A DNA stretch of 64,000 nucleotides from Polynucleobacter yangtzensis (GTDB lineage Bacteria > Pseudomonadota > Gammaproteobacteria > Burkholderiales > Burkholderiaceae). The position numbers and the translations under genes are program-made. This document shows positions 63,040 through 64,000 of this stretch, in pieces (the first letter of the stretch is position 1; each line of letters opens with the position of its first letter). The notes below the pieces were generated by a model that made no database searches, was not told the DNA's origin, and saw only the letters and a list, made by a program, of their open reading frames with translations. The stretch spans positions 1 through 64,000 of the forward strand of contig NZ_LOJI01000007.1 of assembly GCF_001595965.1 (NCBI RefSeq). The letters are read 5' to 3'.

Positions 63040-64000
63040 ATGCTTAGTCGTACCGCTGATTGTCTTTATTGGATGGCTCGCTATACCGAGCGTGCAGAGA
63101 ATACTGCCCGCATGCTCGACGTAAATCATCAGACATCCCTGCTTCCACAGCCTGCTGAGTTTTTAGAGCAAAGCTGGAAAAAATTACTGACGATTTCTAA
63201 GTTAGAAGAAGCTTTTCTCAGTAAATATGATGTGATCAACCGCGAGAATGTGTTGGATTTCATGATTTATGAAACTAGCAACCCCTCCAGCATTGTCTCT
63301 TGCCTCTATGCTGCCCGAGAAAATGCGCGCGTCATTCGCGGCAAGATTACGTCCGAAGTTTGGGAAACCCAGAACACTACCTGGCTTGAACTACAGCGCA
63401 TCCTGGAGGCGAGACATCAAGCCGACCCCAGCCGTCTTCTGGAGTGGGTTAAACATCGCTGCCACCTCTTTAGAGGCGTTCTCTATGGCACGATGCTTAA
63501 GAATGAGTCCTTCTACTTCATTAGCGTTGGAACGCTTCTGGAGCGGGCTGATAACACTGCCCGTATCTTAGAAACCAAATATGAAGATCAAGCAACGCTA
63601 AAGGTACTTGGCGCTAATAAATCATCGGATGAAGGAACCGATGGGGAATTCTTTGACTTCTATCACTGGGCTGCATTGCTTCGTTCAGTCTCCGCATTTG
63701 AGATTTACCGTCAAATCTATTCAGATCAAGTCACGCCAAAACAAGTTGCAGAGCTACTGATCTTTAATAAGCAAATGCCGCGCTCCCTGGTGTGCTGCGT
63801 GAATGAACTCATTCCCCTTATTTCAGAGGTAAAGAATCAGCAATCTAAAGAAATTGAACGCTTACTCGGCAAACTCAAAGCAAGTATGGATTACTCCGAT
63901 ATCGATGAGGTTTTCGAGCAAGGCCTGGAAGAATATATTGAGTCTTTCTTAGAGCGCATTAATCACATTGCTGATGAATTTAGTAATGCATACCTCATCC
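63040..64000 (+). CDS. Alpha-E domain protein (partial at the right edge)
   Basis: The frame opens at ATG 63040, with GGAAAGAG upstream, and runs to the window edge without a stop (320 codons). The start LSRTADCLYWMARYTERAENTARMLDV is the alpha-E signature. A second copy-like block, SFYFISVGTLLERADNTARILETKYED, appears midway. The protein is all-helical and usually about 310-320 residues, so only a few residues should be missing. It probably works with the ATP-grasp protein as one peptide-ligase system. Confidence 0.9.
   Translation, partial: MLSRTADCLYWMARYTERAENTARMLDVNHQTSLLPQPAEFLEQSWKKLLTISKLEEAFLSKYDVINRENVLDFMIYETSNPSSIVSCLYAARENARVIRGKITSEVWETQNTTWLELQRILEARHQADPSRLLEWVKHRCHLFRGVLYGTMLKNESFYFISVGTLLERADNTARILETKYEDQATLKVLGANKSSDEGTDGEFFDFYHWAALLRSVSAFEIYRQIYSDQVTPKQVAELLIFNKQMPRSLVCCVNELIPLISEVKNQQSKEIERLLGKLKASMDYSDIDEVFEQGLEEYIESFLERINHIADEFSNAYLI

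Overview
The window reads as a piece of chromosome from a free-living betaproteobacterium, most like Polynucleobacter or a close relative in the Burkholderiales. The reasons are a moderate GC content by eye, dense gene packing, and housekeeping neighbours typical of that order: guaB-guaA, ratA-rnfH divergent from smpB, Mrp beside a Cys-type formate dehydrogenase with DUF3305/DUF3306, and queE-queD-tadA. The taxon is inferred from gene content, not from a marker gene. No tRNA, rRNA, CRISPR or prophage was seen, and no gap between genes exceeds about 300 bases. The longest is about 230 bases, upstream of the rubredoxin gene.

Bases 1-2010 hold the tail of an FMN-dependent alpha-hydroxy-acid dehydrogenase, a DUF4239-type membrane protein that seems to start on ATT, a small unknown protein, a cytochrome b561 behind a near-consensus Fur box, and a 58-residue membrane protein. 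Bases 2011-8630 form an oxidative-stress neighbourhood: Old Yellow Enzyme, OxyR, rubredoxin, a rubredoxin-reductase-like flavoprotein, a membrane protein and Fe-superoxide dismutase. It is interrupted by a complete IS3-family (IS150-type) element that has split a shared terminator. 3-Hydroxybutyrate dehydrogenase follows.

Bases 9556-24310 look like a catabolic island. A three-subunit molybdenum hydroxylase and a CoxG-like protein run leftward. A TetR regulator, a VOC protein, an FAD aromatic hydroxylase, a complete Liv-type ABC importer, an acyl-CoA dehydrogenase and a class III CoA-transferase run rightward. The layout suggests uptake, two-step hydroxylation and CoA-dependent breakdown of an N-heteroaromatic or similar acid; the substrate is unknown.

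Bases 24307-28193 carry cardiolipin synthase, an EEP-family phosphodiesterase, a Bfd-like [2Fe-2S] protein and the permease and ATPase of a tungstate importer that lacks its binding protein here. Bases 28194-38862 are a long leftward formate dehydrogenase region: Mrp, DUF3305, DUF3306, a polyferredoxin, a TorD chaperone, a Tat-target protein, the alpha, beta and gamma subunits, and two small exported proteins. A perfect FNR-type site lies before the structural genes. Tungstate uptake and Fe-S assembly genes flanking this enzyme fit a Mo/W formate dehydrogenase.

Bases 38992-52864 hold phosphate transport (pit and its DUF47 partner), copper export (copZ, copA), an envelope or polysaccharide group (DUF3047, GT39, flippase-like, GT9, PAP2), rlmJ, a SOUL protein, LD-carboxypeptidase, tadA and two queuosine genes. 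Bases 52893-64000 hold tandem paralogous lipoproteins, an unusual B12-type radical SAM protein with a DUF455 ferritin-like partner, guaA, guaB, rnfH, ratA and smpB. The window ends inside a circularly permuted ATP-grasp/alpha-E operon of a type linked to the Anbu protease system.
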